This document shows, one piece after another, positions 16,954 to 25,442 of a stretch of 64,000 nucleotides of DNA. The notes under the pieces are model-generated. The model searched no databases. It had not been told where the DNA came from and saw only the letters and a list, made by a program, of their open reading frames with translations. A program made the position numbers and the translations under genes. Source of the stretch: Mesorhizobium sp. B2-4-3. GTDB lineage: Bacteria > Pseudomonadota > Alphaproteobacteria > Rhizobiales > Rhizobiaceae. Numbering within the stretch: position 1 is the first letter of the stretch; each line of letters opens with the position of its first letter. The stretch lies in assembly GCF_006442815.1 (NCBI RefSeq), contig NZ_VFVL01000016.1, positions 1-64,000 of the forward strand, written 5' to 3'.

Positions 16954-18435
16954 ATGAAACTGTGGAAGACCATCCTGGCCGCGGCCGTGCTGTCGCTTGC
17001 CGCCGCCACGTCGGCCTTTGCCGCCCGCACCGATCTTACGCTCGGCATCGTGCTCGAGCCGCCGCATCTTGATCCGACCGCCGGCGCGGCCGCGGCCATC
17101 GGCGAAATCACCTATGCCAATGTCTTTGAAGGGCTGACGCGCATCGACGACAGCGGCCAGGTTCAGCCCGGTCTAGCCGAGAGCTGGGCCGTCTCCGACG
17201 ACGGCAAGGTCTTTACGTTCAAGCTGCATTCCGGCGTGAAGTTCCACGATGGCTCGGCCTTCAGCGCCGACGACGTGAAATTCTCGCTGGACCGAGCGCG
17301 TGCCAAGGATTCGCTCAATCCGCAAAAGCCGCTCTTTGCGCACATCACCGATGTCACGGCGGTCGATCCAGCGACGGTCAAGGTCACCCTCGACGGTCCG
17401 CAGGGCAATTTCCTCTACGACATGGGCCAGGTTGCGGCGGTGATCGTGGGGAAGGGATCGGCCGACGGCAATAAGGACAAGCCGATCGGCACCGGTCCGT
17501 TTAAGCTCGATCACTGGGCCAAGGGTTCCGAGATCACGCTCGTCAAGAACCCGGACTACTGGGGTACACCCGCCGCGCTCGACAAGGCGACATTCCGCAT
17601 CGTTCCCGACGCGGCTGCGGCCGTCCCCGCCTTGCTCTCGGGCGACATCCAGGCTTTCGCCAATATGCCCGCACAGGACGCGCTCAGTCAGGTCCAGTCC
17701 GATCCGCGCTTCAGCGTCGTGATCGGCTCGACCGAGGGCGAGACAATCCTGTCGATCAACAACAAGAAGCCGCCCTTCGACAAGCTTGCGGTGCGGCAGG
17801 CGCTCGCCTCGGCGATCGATCGCAGTGCCATCATCGACGCGGCCTCGAACGGTCTTGGAAAGCCCATCGGTTCTCATTTCTCGCCAGGCGATGCGGGCTA
17901 TGTCGATCTCACCGGCGTCTATCCGCACGACATCGCCAAGGCCAAGCAATATCTGAAGGAAGCGGGGCTGGAGAACGGCTTCTCGGCCACGATCAAGCTG
18001 CCGCCCGTGCCCTACGCACGCGACGGCGGCCAGGTGATTCAGTCCCAGCTGAAGGAAATCGGGGTCAATCTGCAGATCATTCCGGTCGAGTGGGCAGAGT
18101 GGCTGAGCCAGGTCTTCACCAACAAGGACTACGATCTCACGATTGTTTCCCATGTCGAGCCAAACGACATCGATATCTATTCGCGGCCCGGCTACTATTT
18201 CCAGTACGACAATCCGAAGTTCAACGATGTCATCAAGGAGCTCGGCGCCACGGTCGACAAGGACAAGAGGCTGGAGCTGCTGGGCGCGGCGCAGAAGATT
18301 CTCGCGCACGACGTGCCCGCCGTGTACCTGTTCGAGCTGCCGAAGATCGGCGTCTGGGACGCCAAGCTGCAGGGCATGTGGACGAACTGGCCGATCGAGG
18401 CGGATGATCTGACCAAGGTGAAGTGGACCGACTAA
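16954..18435 (+). CDS. Peptide/opine-type ABC transporter substrate-binding protein
   Basis: 493 residues. A signal peptide (MKLWKTILAAAVLSLAAATSAFA) is followed by an SBP family 5 fold, as in DppA/OppA, with the expected VQPGLAESWAVSDDGKVFTFKLH region near residue 70. It captures ligand in the periplasm for the two permeases and fused ATPase downstream. The ligand cannot be told from sequence. Confidence 0.88.
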   Translation: MKLWKTILAAAVLSLAAATSAFAARTDLTLGIVLEPPHLDPTAGAAAAIGEITYANVFEGLTRIDDSGQVQPGLAESWAVSDDGKVFTFKLHSGVKFHDGSAFSADDVKFSLDRARAKDSLNPQKPLFAHITDVTAVDPATVKVTLDGPQGNFLYDMGQVAAVIVGKGSADGNKDKPIGTGPFKLDHWAKGSEITLVKNPDYWGTPAALDKATFRIVPDAAAAVPALLSGDIQAFANMPAQDALSQVQSDPRFSVVIGSTEGETILSINNKKPPFDKLAVRQALASAIDRSAIIDAASNGLGKPIGSHFSPGDAGYVDLTGVYPHDIAKAKQYLKEAGLENGFSATIKLPPVPYARDGGQVIQSQLKEIGVNLQIIPVEWAEWLSQVFTNKDYDLTIVSHVEPNDIDIYSRPGYYFQYDNPKFNDVIKELGATVDKDKRLELLGAAQKILAHDVPAVYLFELPKIGVWDAKLQGMWTNWPIEADDLTKVKWTD

Positions 18436-18460
18436 GGGCGAAAGTTGCGCTCCGTCGCCC

Positions 18461-18616
18461 CCCCCTCTGTCCTGCCGGACATCTCCCCCGCAAGGGGGGA
18501 GATCAGCAGTTTGCGCGCCGCCGGCATGCCTTCCACGTCGGCGATTGGCGAAAGCGCAAATGAGAGCTCAATCTCCCCCCTTGCGGGGGAGATGTCCGGC
18601 AGGACAAAGGGGGGTT
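18461..18616. repeat. Long inverted repeat with 26-bp perfect arms
   Basis: Arms at 18469-18494 and 18580-18605 are perfect reverse complements; each arm also contains its own C-run/G-run hairpin (ATCTCCCCC and GGGGGAGAT types). It lies between the substrate-binding protein and the first permease, where it could reduce read-through and favour higher expression of the binding protein. Confidence 0.85.
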
Positions 18617-18677
18617 GGCGGGAACTCGACCTTTGTCCAGTTACCTTCCCGCACGAACCTGCGGTCTTTCACCTCCC

Positions 18678-19727
18678 ATGACCGCATACCTGCTCAAACG
18701 CCTCATCATCGCCGCCCTCACCCTGGTGCTGGCCTCGATGGTGGTGTTCGCGGTCATGGAGATCCTGCCCGGAGACCCGGCGCGCCTGATGCTGGGCCTG
18801 AATGCCAGCGCCGAGCAGGTCGAACTGCTGCGCGACCAAATGGGGCTGAACGCGCCGCTGGCAGTGCGCTATCTCCACTGGGCGGCGGGCTTGCTCAGCC
18901 TCGATTTCGGCCGCTCCTACACCTATTCGGTGCCTGTCATCGACCTCGTGCGTGAGCGCATTGTCGTCTCCCTGCCGCTGGCGCTGATAGCGCTGGCGCT
19001 CTCGACCGTCATCGCCATTCCGGTCGGCGTGTTCTCCGCCAGCCGCCAGGGCCGCGCCGGCGACACGCTCGCCATGGGTGCCGCCCAACTCGGCGTCGCC
19101 GTGCCGAATTTCTGGTTCGCGCTGATGCTGATCTATCTGTTCGCCGTCTGGCTGCATCTGGTTCCCGCCGGCGGCTTCCCGGGCTGGAGCGCCGGCATCT
19201 GGACTGCGCTGAAGTCCCTGCTGTTGCCGGCCGTCGCTCTGGCGTTGCCGCAGGCGGCTATCCTCGGACGCGTCGCCCGCTCGGCGCTGATCGAGGTGCT
19301 CAACGAGGATTACATCCGCACCGCGCGCGCCAAGGGCCTGCCCTATCGCGCCGTGCTGTGGCGCCATGCACTGCGCAACGCCATGATCCCGGTGCTGACC
19401 ATCCTCGGCCTGCAATTCGCCTTCCTGTTGGCCGGCACCATCATCATCGAGAACGTCTTTTACCTGCCTGGGCTGGGCCGGCTGATCTTCCAGGCCATCA
19501 CCCAGCGCGACCTGATCGTCGTCGAGAGCATCGTCATGCTGCTGGTCGCCGCCGTGATCCTGATCAACCTCGTTGTCGATTTCTCCTACGCCATCGTCGA
19601 CCCGCGCCTCAGAGCAATTCCAGGAAAAGTGCGTAGCGGTTTTCCGTCCGGAATTGCGCCAAAACAAATACTGAGAGCGGTTCAGCGATTCCGCGAAACG
19701 CGGAACCGCTCGAGAGGCCGGCAATGA
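18678..19727 (+). CDS. ABC transporter permease, DppB type, with repeat-derived C-terminus
   Basis: 349 residues from the ATG at 18678. It has six membrane segments and the EAA loop (ALRNAMIPVLTILG), typical of DppB/OppB permeases. The family's usual end, near YAIVDPRLR, is reached at residue ~311; the remaining ~38 residues are encoded mainly by the 102-bp repeat at 19611-19712 and are basic and unlike any permease tail. The stop overlaps the start of the next permease gene by 4 bp (ATGA), so translational coupling is kept. Confidence 0.85.
   Translation: MTAYLLKRLIIAALTLVLASMVVFAVMEILPGDPARLMLGLNASAEQVELLRDQMGLNAPLAVRYLHWAAGLLSLDFGRSYTYSVPVIDLVRERIVVSLPLALIALALSTVIAIPVGVFSASRQGRAGDTLAMGAAQLGVAVPNFWFALMLIYLFAVWLHLVPAGGFPGWSAGIWTALKSLLLPAVALALPQAAILGRVARSALIEVLNEDYIRTARAKGLPYRAVLWRHALRNAMIPVLTILGLQFAFLLAGTIIIENVFYLPGLGRLIFQAITQRDLIVVESIVMLLVAAVILINLVVDFSYAIVDPRLRAIPGKVRSGFPSGIAPKQILRAVQRFRETRNRSRGRQ
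19611..19712. repeat. 102-bp double-hairpin dispersed repeat, copy 3 of 3
   Basis: Same 102-bp element as 1464-1565 and 16723-16824, here inserted at the 3' end of the DppB-type permease gene and translated in frame. The right end reads AACCGCTCG rather than AACCGCTCT. Confidence 0.9.
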
Positions 19728-20593
19728 CCATGCGCGTCGACCTGCCCGAGGAAGCGCTTGCCGGCGTGCTGGCCAAGGCGTTCGGCAACCGCTCCTTCCT
19801 GATCGGCCTGATCATCACGCTTCTGGTTGTGGCCATCGCGCTCGTCTCCTTTGTCTGGACGCCTTACGACGTCACCAGGCTGGTGATCGCCGACAAGACG
19901 CAGGCGCCCTCCTGGGCGCACTGGTTCGGCACCGACCATTTCGGCCGCGACATCCTGTCGATGATCATGGTCGGCGCCCGCAATTCGATCGCCGTCGCGC
20001 TGGTCGCGGTCGGCATCGGCATGGGCATCGGCGTGCCGCTTGGCGCCTTCGCGGCGGCGCGCGGCGGGATCGTCGACGAGGCGTTGATGCGCCTCAACGA
20101 TCTCGTCTTCGCCTTTCCGGCCTTGCTCTCGGCAATCATGATCACCGCGATCTTCGGCCCGGGTGCCGTCAACGCCATCATCGCCATCGGCATCTTCAAC
20201 ATCCCGGTCTTCGCCCGCGTGGCGCGGGCTGGCGCTTTAGCCATCTGGCCGCGCGAGTTCATCCTTGCCGCGCGCGCCGCCGGCAAGGGCATGACACAGA
20301 TCACCGTCGAGCACATCCTGCCCAACATCGCGACGCTGCTCTTGGTCCAGGGCACGATCCAGTTCGCGCTGGGCATCCTCGCCGAAACCGGGCTCTCCTA
20401 TGTCGGCCTCGGCGCCCAACCGCCGATGCCGAGCTGGGGCCGCATGCTGTTCGATGCCCAGACGCGCATGGTGACCGCGCCCTGGATGGCGATCTTTCCC
20501 GGCATGGCCATCGTCGTCACCGTGCTTGGGCTGAACCTACTCGGCGACGGCATCGCCGACATCCTCGATCCGAAATCGCGGCGGCGCCGATGA
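19724..20593 (+). CDS. ABC transporter permease, DppC type
   Basis: 289 residues. An N-terminal membrane segment is followed by HWFGTDHFGRDILSM, the DppC/OppC hallmark, five more membrane segments and the EAA loop. It forms the channel with the DppB-type protein. It overlaps both neighbours by 4 bp. Confidence 0.88.
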   Translation: MTMRVDLPEEALAGVLAKAFGNRSFLIGLIITLLVVAIALVSFVWTPYDVTRLVIADKTQAPSWAHWFGTDHFGRDILSMIMVGARNSIAVALVAVGIGMGIGVPLGAFAAARGGIVDEALMRLNDLVFAFPALLSAIMITAIFGPGAVNAIIAIGIFNIPVFARVARAGALAIWPREFILAARAAGKGMTQITVEHILPNIATLLLVQGTIQFALGILAETGLSYVGLGAQPPMPSWGRMLFDAQTRMVTAPWMAIFPGMAIVVTVLGLNLLGDGIADILDPKSRRRR

Positions 20594-22212
20594 GCCTGCT
20601 CGAAGTCGAGAACCTGTCGCTGGCGATCGGCGCCACCCCAATCCTGAAAGGCGTCGAGCTGACAATCGCACCCGGCGAGGTCGTCGGCCTGGTCGGCGAA
20701 TCCGGCTCCGGCAAGTCGATGACGGCGCTGACGATCATGCGGCTTTTGCCGCATCTGGCACGCGCCGATGGCCGCGTCGCCTTCGACGGCATCGACATCC
20801 TGGGCGCGACGGAAGACCAGATGTGCGCCCTGCGCGGCGACGACATCGGCATGGTTTTCCAGGAGCCGATGACGGCGCTCAACCCGGTCAAGACCATCGG
20901 CGAGCAGGTCGCTGAAGGCATCCGCTGGCACACCAAGGCGGGCCGGGCCGAGGCCGAGGCGCGCGCGCGAAAAATCCTCGACCGGGTCGGGCTGCCTGAA
21001 GCCAAATTCCCGCTGTCGCGCTACCCGCACGAACTGTCGGGCGGCCAGCGCCAGCGCGTCGTCATTGCCATCGCCTGCGCGCTGAAGCCGAAGCTCCTGA
21101 TCGCCGACGAGCCGACGACGGCGCTCGACGTGGTGCTGCAGGCGCAGATCCTCGACCTTTTGCGCGACCTGGTCCGCGAGAACCGCATGGGGCTCCTGCT
21201 CATCTCGCACGACCTCGCGGTCGTGACCGAAATGGCCGATCGCCTGACCATCCTGCGCCGTGGCGAGGTGACGGAGGCCGGCGACACCGCCCGCACGCTG
21301 TCGGAGCAACAGCATCCCTACACGCGCGAGCTGGCGCTCGCCTCGATGCATGTGCCGGCGCGCCCGAAACCGCACCTTGCCGGCTCGGCAAAGCCCCTGC
21401 TCGAAGTCGAAAACATCGGCCGGGACTATCCAGGACGACGCCTGTCCCTGTTCCGGCCGGCGCAGCCGATCCGCGCCGTCGACGATGTCTCGCTCACCAT
21501 CGAGCCTGCGCAATCGGTGGCGCTCGTCGGCCGCTCGGGCTGCGGCAAATCCACCCTTGCCCGCATGATCCTTGCCTTGGACAAGCCGACGGCGGGCACG
21601 ATCCGCTTTCGCGGCGAGGCCATCACGGGCAAGCCGGAACAGGCGCTGAAGCCAGCCCGGCGCGACATGCAGGTTGTGTTCCAGGATCCTTACGGCTCCT
21701 TCGACCCGCGCCAGAAGGTGGAGAAGCTGGTGGCCGAGCCGTTGCATCTTCTGGAAAAGCAGCCGACGCAGGCCGAGCGCCGCGAGATGGTCGCGCATGC
21801 GCTCGATGAGGTCGGGCTCGGTCCGCGCGACATGGACAAATATCCGCATGAATTCTCAGGCGGCCAGCGCCAGCGCCTGTCGATCGCCCGCGCCATCATC
21901 ACGCGCCCGAAGCTGGTGGTCGCCGACGAGCCGGTCTCGGCGCTGGATGTCTCGATCCGCGCCCAGATCCTCGATCTTTTCGCCGAGCTCAACCAGAAGC
22001 TCGGCATCGCCTATCTCTTCATCACCCATGACCTGACGGTCGCCCGCGCCATGGCGGACGAGGTGCTGGTCATGCATGAAGGCAAGATCGTTGAGCGCGG
22101 CCGGGCCGCCGACGTGCTCGACCATCCGCGCTCGGAAGCGGCGCAGGCGCTGGTCGCGGCGGCGCCCGACCTTCACCGCGCCATCGCCCGCAAAATGCAA
22201 GAACAGGGGTAG
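20590..22212 (+). CDS. Fused DppD-DppF-type ABC ATPase
   Basis: 540 residues carrying two complete nucleotide-binding domains. Domain 1 (about 1-260) has Walker A GESGSGKS, signature LSGGQRQR and Walker B LLIADEPTTALD. Domain 2 (about 270-540) has Walker A GRSGCGKS, signature FSGGQRQR and Walker B LVVADEPVSALD. In many bacteria these are two proteins. It energises the importer encoded by the three preceding genes and overlaps the second permease by 4 bp. Confidence 0.9.
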   Translation: MSLLEVENLSLAIGATPILKGVELTIAPGEVVGLVGESGSGKSMTALTIMRLLPHLARADGRVAFDGIDILGATEDQMCALRGDDIGMVFQEPMTALNPVKTIGEQVAEGIRWHTKAGRAEAEARARKILDRVGLPEAKFPLSRYPHELSGGQRQRVVIAIACALKPKLLIADEPTTALDVVLQAQILDLLRDLVRENRMGLLLISHDLAVVTEMADRLTILRRGEVTEAGDTARTLSEQQHPYTRELALASMHVPARPKPHLAGSAKPLLEVENIGRDYPGRRLSLFRPAQPIRAVDDVSLTIEPAQSVALVGRSGCGKSTLARMILALDKPTAGTIRFRGEAITGKPEQALKPARRDMQVVFQDPYGSFDPRQKVEKLVAEPLHLLEKQPTQAERREMVAHALDEVGLGPRDMDKYPHEFSGGQRQRLSIARAIITRPKLVVADEPVSALDVSIRAQILDLFAELNQKLGIAYLFITHDLTVARAMADEVLVMHEGKIVERGRAADVLDHPRSEAAQALVAAAPDLHRAIARKMQEQG

Positions 22213-22213
22213 T

Positions 22214-22639
22214 TCAGCCTTCCGGCTTGACCAAATCGACGGGGCTGATGTCGAGCAGGTCGAGCGTGCGGCGCAGAAGCTTCACCTCGCTCTCCGCCAG
22301 CTTGGAATCGGCCTTGGCGATCTCGGCCATGTGGCGCGCAAGCAGCTTTCGGCGCTCGACATCGAGGTCGCGGAACAGCGCGATCGCCTGCGAGCCGTTG
22401 GTCTCGTAGCCGTAGTCGTTGAGATATTCGATGACGCTGTCGATCGAGGCTTCGGGGATGCCGAAGGCTTCCCTGCAGATGCGCCGGAAAACGACCATCT
22501 CGCTCTCCGAGACCGAGCCGTCGGCCAGGATCATGCGGAACAGCATCAAGAGTTCAGCCGACAGCACCGGATCGTCCGCCACCTTGCGAACACCCGGGTC
22601 ACCGTCGAAGATCGAACGTATCTGGTCGAGCAGCGCCAT
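22214..22639 (-). CDS. TerB-family protein
   Basis: 141 residues, all helical, matching the TerB (tellurite resistance B-like) domain: ADGSVSESE and ADSKLAESE are the paired acidic metal-binding motifs. TerB proteins bind divalent metal and are linked to membrane stress; the function of stand-alone copies is unknown. It is convergent with the ABC ATPase gene (1 bp apart). Confidence 0.75.
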   Translation of the reverse strand: MALLDQIRSIFDGDPGVRKVADDPVLSAELLMLFRMILADGSVSESEMVVFRRICREAFGIPEASIDSVIEYLNDYGYETNGSQAIALFRDLDVERRKLLARHMAEIAKADSKLAESEVKLLRRTLDLLDISPVDLVKPEG

Positions 22640-22711
22640 CCACCAAGCTCCCTTTGCGATTCCGCCTGATTGTTAGCGTGGAATTGGTCTTGCGCAAACT
22701 GGTGGAGCGTG

Positions 22712-23533
22712 ATGGAAGCTGCGCCTTCCTTCCAGGCGCCCCTCCCCATGATCGACCTTACCCTGCAGACCGTTCTCATCCTCATTGCTGCCGCCTTTGC
22801 CGCGGGCTTCGTCGACTCGATCGCCGGCGGCGGCGGGCTGATCACCATCCCGGCGCTGCTGCTTGCTGGCTTCTCGCCGGTGGCCGCGCTCGGCACGAAC
22901 AAGCTGCAAGGGATGTTCGGCTCCGGCTCGGCGACTATCCATTATGCCGCCAACGGTCAGGTCGACCTGCGCCGCCAGCTGCCGTCAGCGCTGCTGGCGC
23001 TTGTCGGCGGCGCCATCGGTGCATTGCTTGCGACCGTCGTGCCCGGCGATTTCCTGCGCGCCCTGCTGCCGCTGCTCCTGATCGCCATCGCGCTCTATTT
23101 CGCGCTGAAGCCTAACATGGACGACGTCGACCGCGCCGAACGGCTGTCGCCTTTCCTGTTCGGGCTGATCATCCCGCCACTGGTCGGCTTCTATGACGGC
23201 GTCTTCGGTCCTGGCGCCGGCTCCTTCTACATGCTCGCCTTCGTCACGCTCGCCGGCTATGGCGTGCTCAAGGCGACGGCGCACACCAAGCTGCTCAATT
23301 TCGCCTCCAACATCGGCGGCTTCGTCGTCTTCGCCGCCGTCGGCGTCATCGACTGGAAGATCGGGCTGATGATGGGCGTGGCGCAGTTCATCGGCGCCCG
23401 GGTCGGCGCGAGCCTTGCCATCCGCATCGGCGCAAAGCTGATCAAGCCGCTGCTGGTCGTCGTCTGCCTGGCGCTCGCCGCGAAGCTGCTGGCCGACCCG
23501 GCCAATCCCTTGCGCCAGCTCATTGGTGTGTGA
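22712..23533 (+). CDS. TSUP (TauE/SafE) family permease
   Basis: 273 residues from the ATG at 22712, with GGTGGAG just upstream; an alternative ATG at 22748 gives a slightly shorter protein. About eight membrane segments and the family pattern DSIAGGGGLI...NKLQG...PGAGSF. Members export sulfite or other sulfur and organic anions; the substrate is unknown here. Confidence 0.8.
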   Translation: MEAAPSFQAPLPMIDLTLQTVLILIAAAFAAGFVDSIAGGGGLITIPALLLAGFSPVAALGTNKLQGMFGSGSATIHYAANGQVDLRRQLPSALLALVGGAIGALLATVVPGDFLRALLPLLLIAIALYFALKPNMDDVDRAERLSPFLFGLIIPPLVGFYDGVFGPGAGSFYMLAFVTLAGYGVLKATAHTKLLNFASNIGGFVVFAAVGVIDWKIGLMMGVAQFIGARVGASLAIRIGAKLIKPLLVVVCLALAAKLLADPANPLRQLIGV

Positions 23534-23585
23534 GGCGCTTGCTGGTAGAATCCGGGTGTTGCGAATCATGTTGGAGGGACCAGAC

Positions 23586-23756
23586 ATGAATCTCAGTGCA
23601 CCCACCCAGCTCGTGTTCATCATTTCGTTGGTCATCGCCATTATCGGCCTTCTCGCCGCTCTTGGCCTGCTTGCATTCATTCCGCTTGCGTCCGTTTGGA
23701 TCATGCTCATCGCCTATATCGTGCTCGCCGCCGGCTGTTTGATGCGCGGTGCTTGA
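23586..23756 (+). CDS. Small two-helix membrane protein
   Basis: 56 residues from the ATG at 23586 with a strong GGAGGG ribosome-binding site. Two hydrophobic helices (about 9-33 and 36-53) joined by a short turn. I do not recognise a family with a known role. It follows the TSUP gene after ~50 bp on the same strand. Confidence 0.65.
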   Translation: MNLSAPTQLVFIISLVIAIIGLLAALGLLAFIPLASVWIMLIAYIVLAAGCLMRGA

Positions 23757-23839
23757 AATTCGCAGATCTTAGGCAACTCGGAGCGCCCGGCCATGCCGGG
23801 CGCTTTTGATTCGAGGGCGCGGTCTGCTAGGCTTGCGCC

Positions 23840-24673
23840 ATGTCCGACGAGCCAGAGCGCCATCGACAGGATAATCGCTCTCCCGCCCTCCATTTCGAGA
23901 TGGTCCGGCGCAAGCCAGCCGTGCCGCTGGCGGGCATCGTCACGGATATCTGCGGCTATCGCGAGATTTGGCCCGGCCATTTCCACATTGTCGAATATGC
24001 ATCGCTCACCGTGCCGCTGGTGATCAGCTTCGCCGAAGCCTTCGCCATCGGGCTCGGCCGCAGCCCGGGCGACGATGACCGTTATGCCAGCTTCGCCGCC
24101 GGCCTCTATGCCGGGCCGGTCATGATCGAATCCTTCGGCGGTGCCTGCTGCGTCCAGGTCAACTTCACGCCGCTTGGCGCAAGGCAATTCTTCGGCCTGC
24201 CGATGAGCGAGCTGCGGGACCGCATGGTCGGGCTGGACGACGCGCTGGGCTTCGACGGCATCGCATTGCGCGAGCGGCTTGGCGAGGCGTCGAACTGGGG
24301 CGCGCGCTTCGACATTGCTGAGGGCTTTGTCGCCGGCCGCCTCGCAGAGGCCAAGGCGCTCTCATCGGAAATCGCCTGGGCCTACAGGACGGTCATCGCG
24401 TCGGGCGGTCGTACCCGCATTGCTGTGCTCGCCAGCGAGATCGGCTGGAGCCGCAAGCACCTGGCAGCCAAATTCACCGACGCGATCGGCATAGGCCCGA
24501 AGACCTTGTCGCGCATCGTACGCTTCAACCGTGCGCTTTCCCTGTCGAAGCAGCAGGACGACGACTGGGCCGGCATCGCCTCCGATTGCGGCTATGCCGA
24601 CCAGGCGCATCTGGTGCGCGAATTCCGCCAGCTTGCCGGCGAAACGCCGAAGGCGCTCGCGGCGTCGATTTAG
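23840..24673 (+). CDS. AraC-family transcriptional regulator
   Basis: 277 residues with a C-terminal AraC double helix-turn-helix (about 195-277): IAVLASEIGWSRKHLAAKF and WAGIASDCGYADQAHLVREF. The N-terminal ~180 residues are an uncharacterised sensor domain. It precedes a VOC-family gene by ~80 bp in the same direction and may regulate it. Confidence 0.85.
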   Translation: MSDEPERHRQDNRSPALHFEMVRRKPAVPLAGIVTDICGYREIWPGHFHIVEYASLTVPLVISFAEAFAIGLGRSPGDDDRYASFAAGLYAGPVMIESFGGACCVQVNFTPLGARQFFGLPMSELRDRMVGLDDALGFDGIALRERLGEASNWGARFDIAEGFVAGRLAEAKALSSEIAWAYRTVIASGGRTRIAVLASEIGWSRKHLAAKFTDAIGIGPKTLSRIVRFNRALSLSKQQDDDWAGIASDCGYADQAHLVREFRQLAGETPKALAASI

Positions 24674-24755
24674 GCCCAGGCGAGGTAACATTTCTTCAAG
24701 ACGCCGAGGCGGCCATGCTCGACACTGGCTGTCGACGCGAAACAAGGAGATCGTC

Positions 24756-25175
24756 ATGGCCACCGCAACGCAAGCACCTCGTATTTATCCAGCCCTGCGC
24801 TACAGGAACGCGGCCAGAATGATCGACTGGCTCTGCGAGGCCTTTGGCTTCGAGATACGCGCCCGCTATGGCGAGGGCGACATCGTCCACCACGCGGAAC
24901 TGGCGTTCGGGTCCTCGATGATCATGCTGGGCAGCGCGCGCGACGACGATTACGGCAAGATGGTCGGCGAGCCCGGCGGCGGCGGCGGCAAGTCCATCTA
25001 CATTGCCGTCGATGACGCCGACGCCGCGTATGCGCGTGCCAAGAAGGCCGGCGCGAAAATCATCCAGGAACTGGTCGACCGCGACTATGGCAGCCGCGAG
25101 TTCATCTGCCTCGATCCGGAAGGCAATGTCTGGTCCTTCGGCACCTATTGGCCGAAGGCGGGGGAGAAGGCGTAG
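24756..25175 (+). CDS. VOC-family (glyoxalase/bleomycin-resistance-like) protein
   Basis: 139 residues from the ATG at 24756 with AAGGAGA upstream. Paired beta-alpha-beta-beta-beta modules, with YPALRYRNAARMIDWLCEAFGF at the start (shown in part) and DPEGNVWSFGTYWP at the end. The fold hosts many metal-dependent enzymes and binding proteins; the reaction cannot be assigned. It is commonly found beside AraC regulators, as here. Confidence 0.75.
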   Translation: MATATQAPRIYPALRYRNAARMIDWLCEAFGFEIRARYGEGDIVHHAELAFGSSMIMLGSARDDDYGKMVGEPGGGGGKSIYIAVDDADAAYARAKKAGAKIIQELVDRDYGSREFICLDPEGNVWSFGTYWPKAGEKA

Positions 25176-25210
25176 GAAGTCTCACTGACATTGGGGATTG
25201 ACGACAGCAT

Positions 25211-25398
25211 CCCAACTTCGTCATCCACGGGCGAAGCGGGAGCGCAGCGGACGCGTAGACCCGAGGATCCATTCCGTGACCTTGATCGAAGGGCTCAGCG
25301 GAGCAGAATTCTGGACCGTGGAAACGCCTCGACATCACGGAATGGATTCTATGGTCTGCGCGCGTCGCTTCGCTCCTTGCTCCGCCATAGAATGACGA
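25211..25398. repeat. Dispersed ~190-bp repeat, copy 1 of 2
   Basis: Starts CCCAACTTCGTCATCC and ends with CCGCCATAGAATGACGA; a block of more than 40 bp from TCACGGAATGG to CGCTTCGCTCCT is identical to the copy at 30498-30688. The right part contains a hairpin ATTCTATGG/CCATAGAAT. It fills most of the gap between the VOC and cobQ genes. Confidence 0.85.
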
Positions 25399-25442
25399 CC
25401 AGATGAGCGTTTTCGCCAATCGCGGACGTGTTGGTAACAGGC

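Noticed and set aside
16954-22212. Nickel or opine specificity for the ABC importer
   Set aside because: Motifs show only the general Dpp/Opp family; nothing in the binding protein identifies the ligand.
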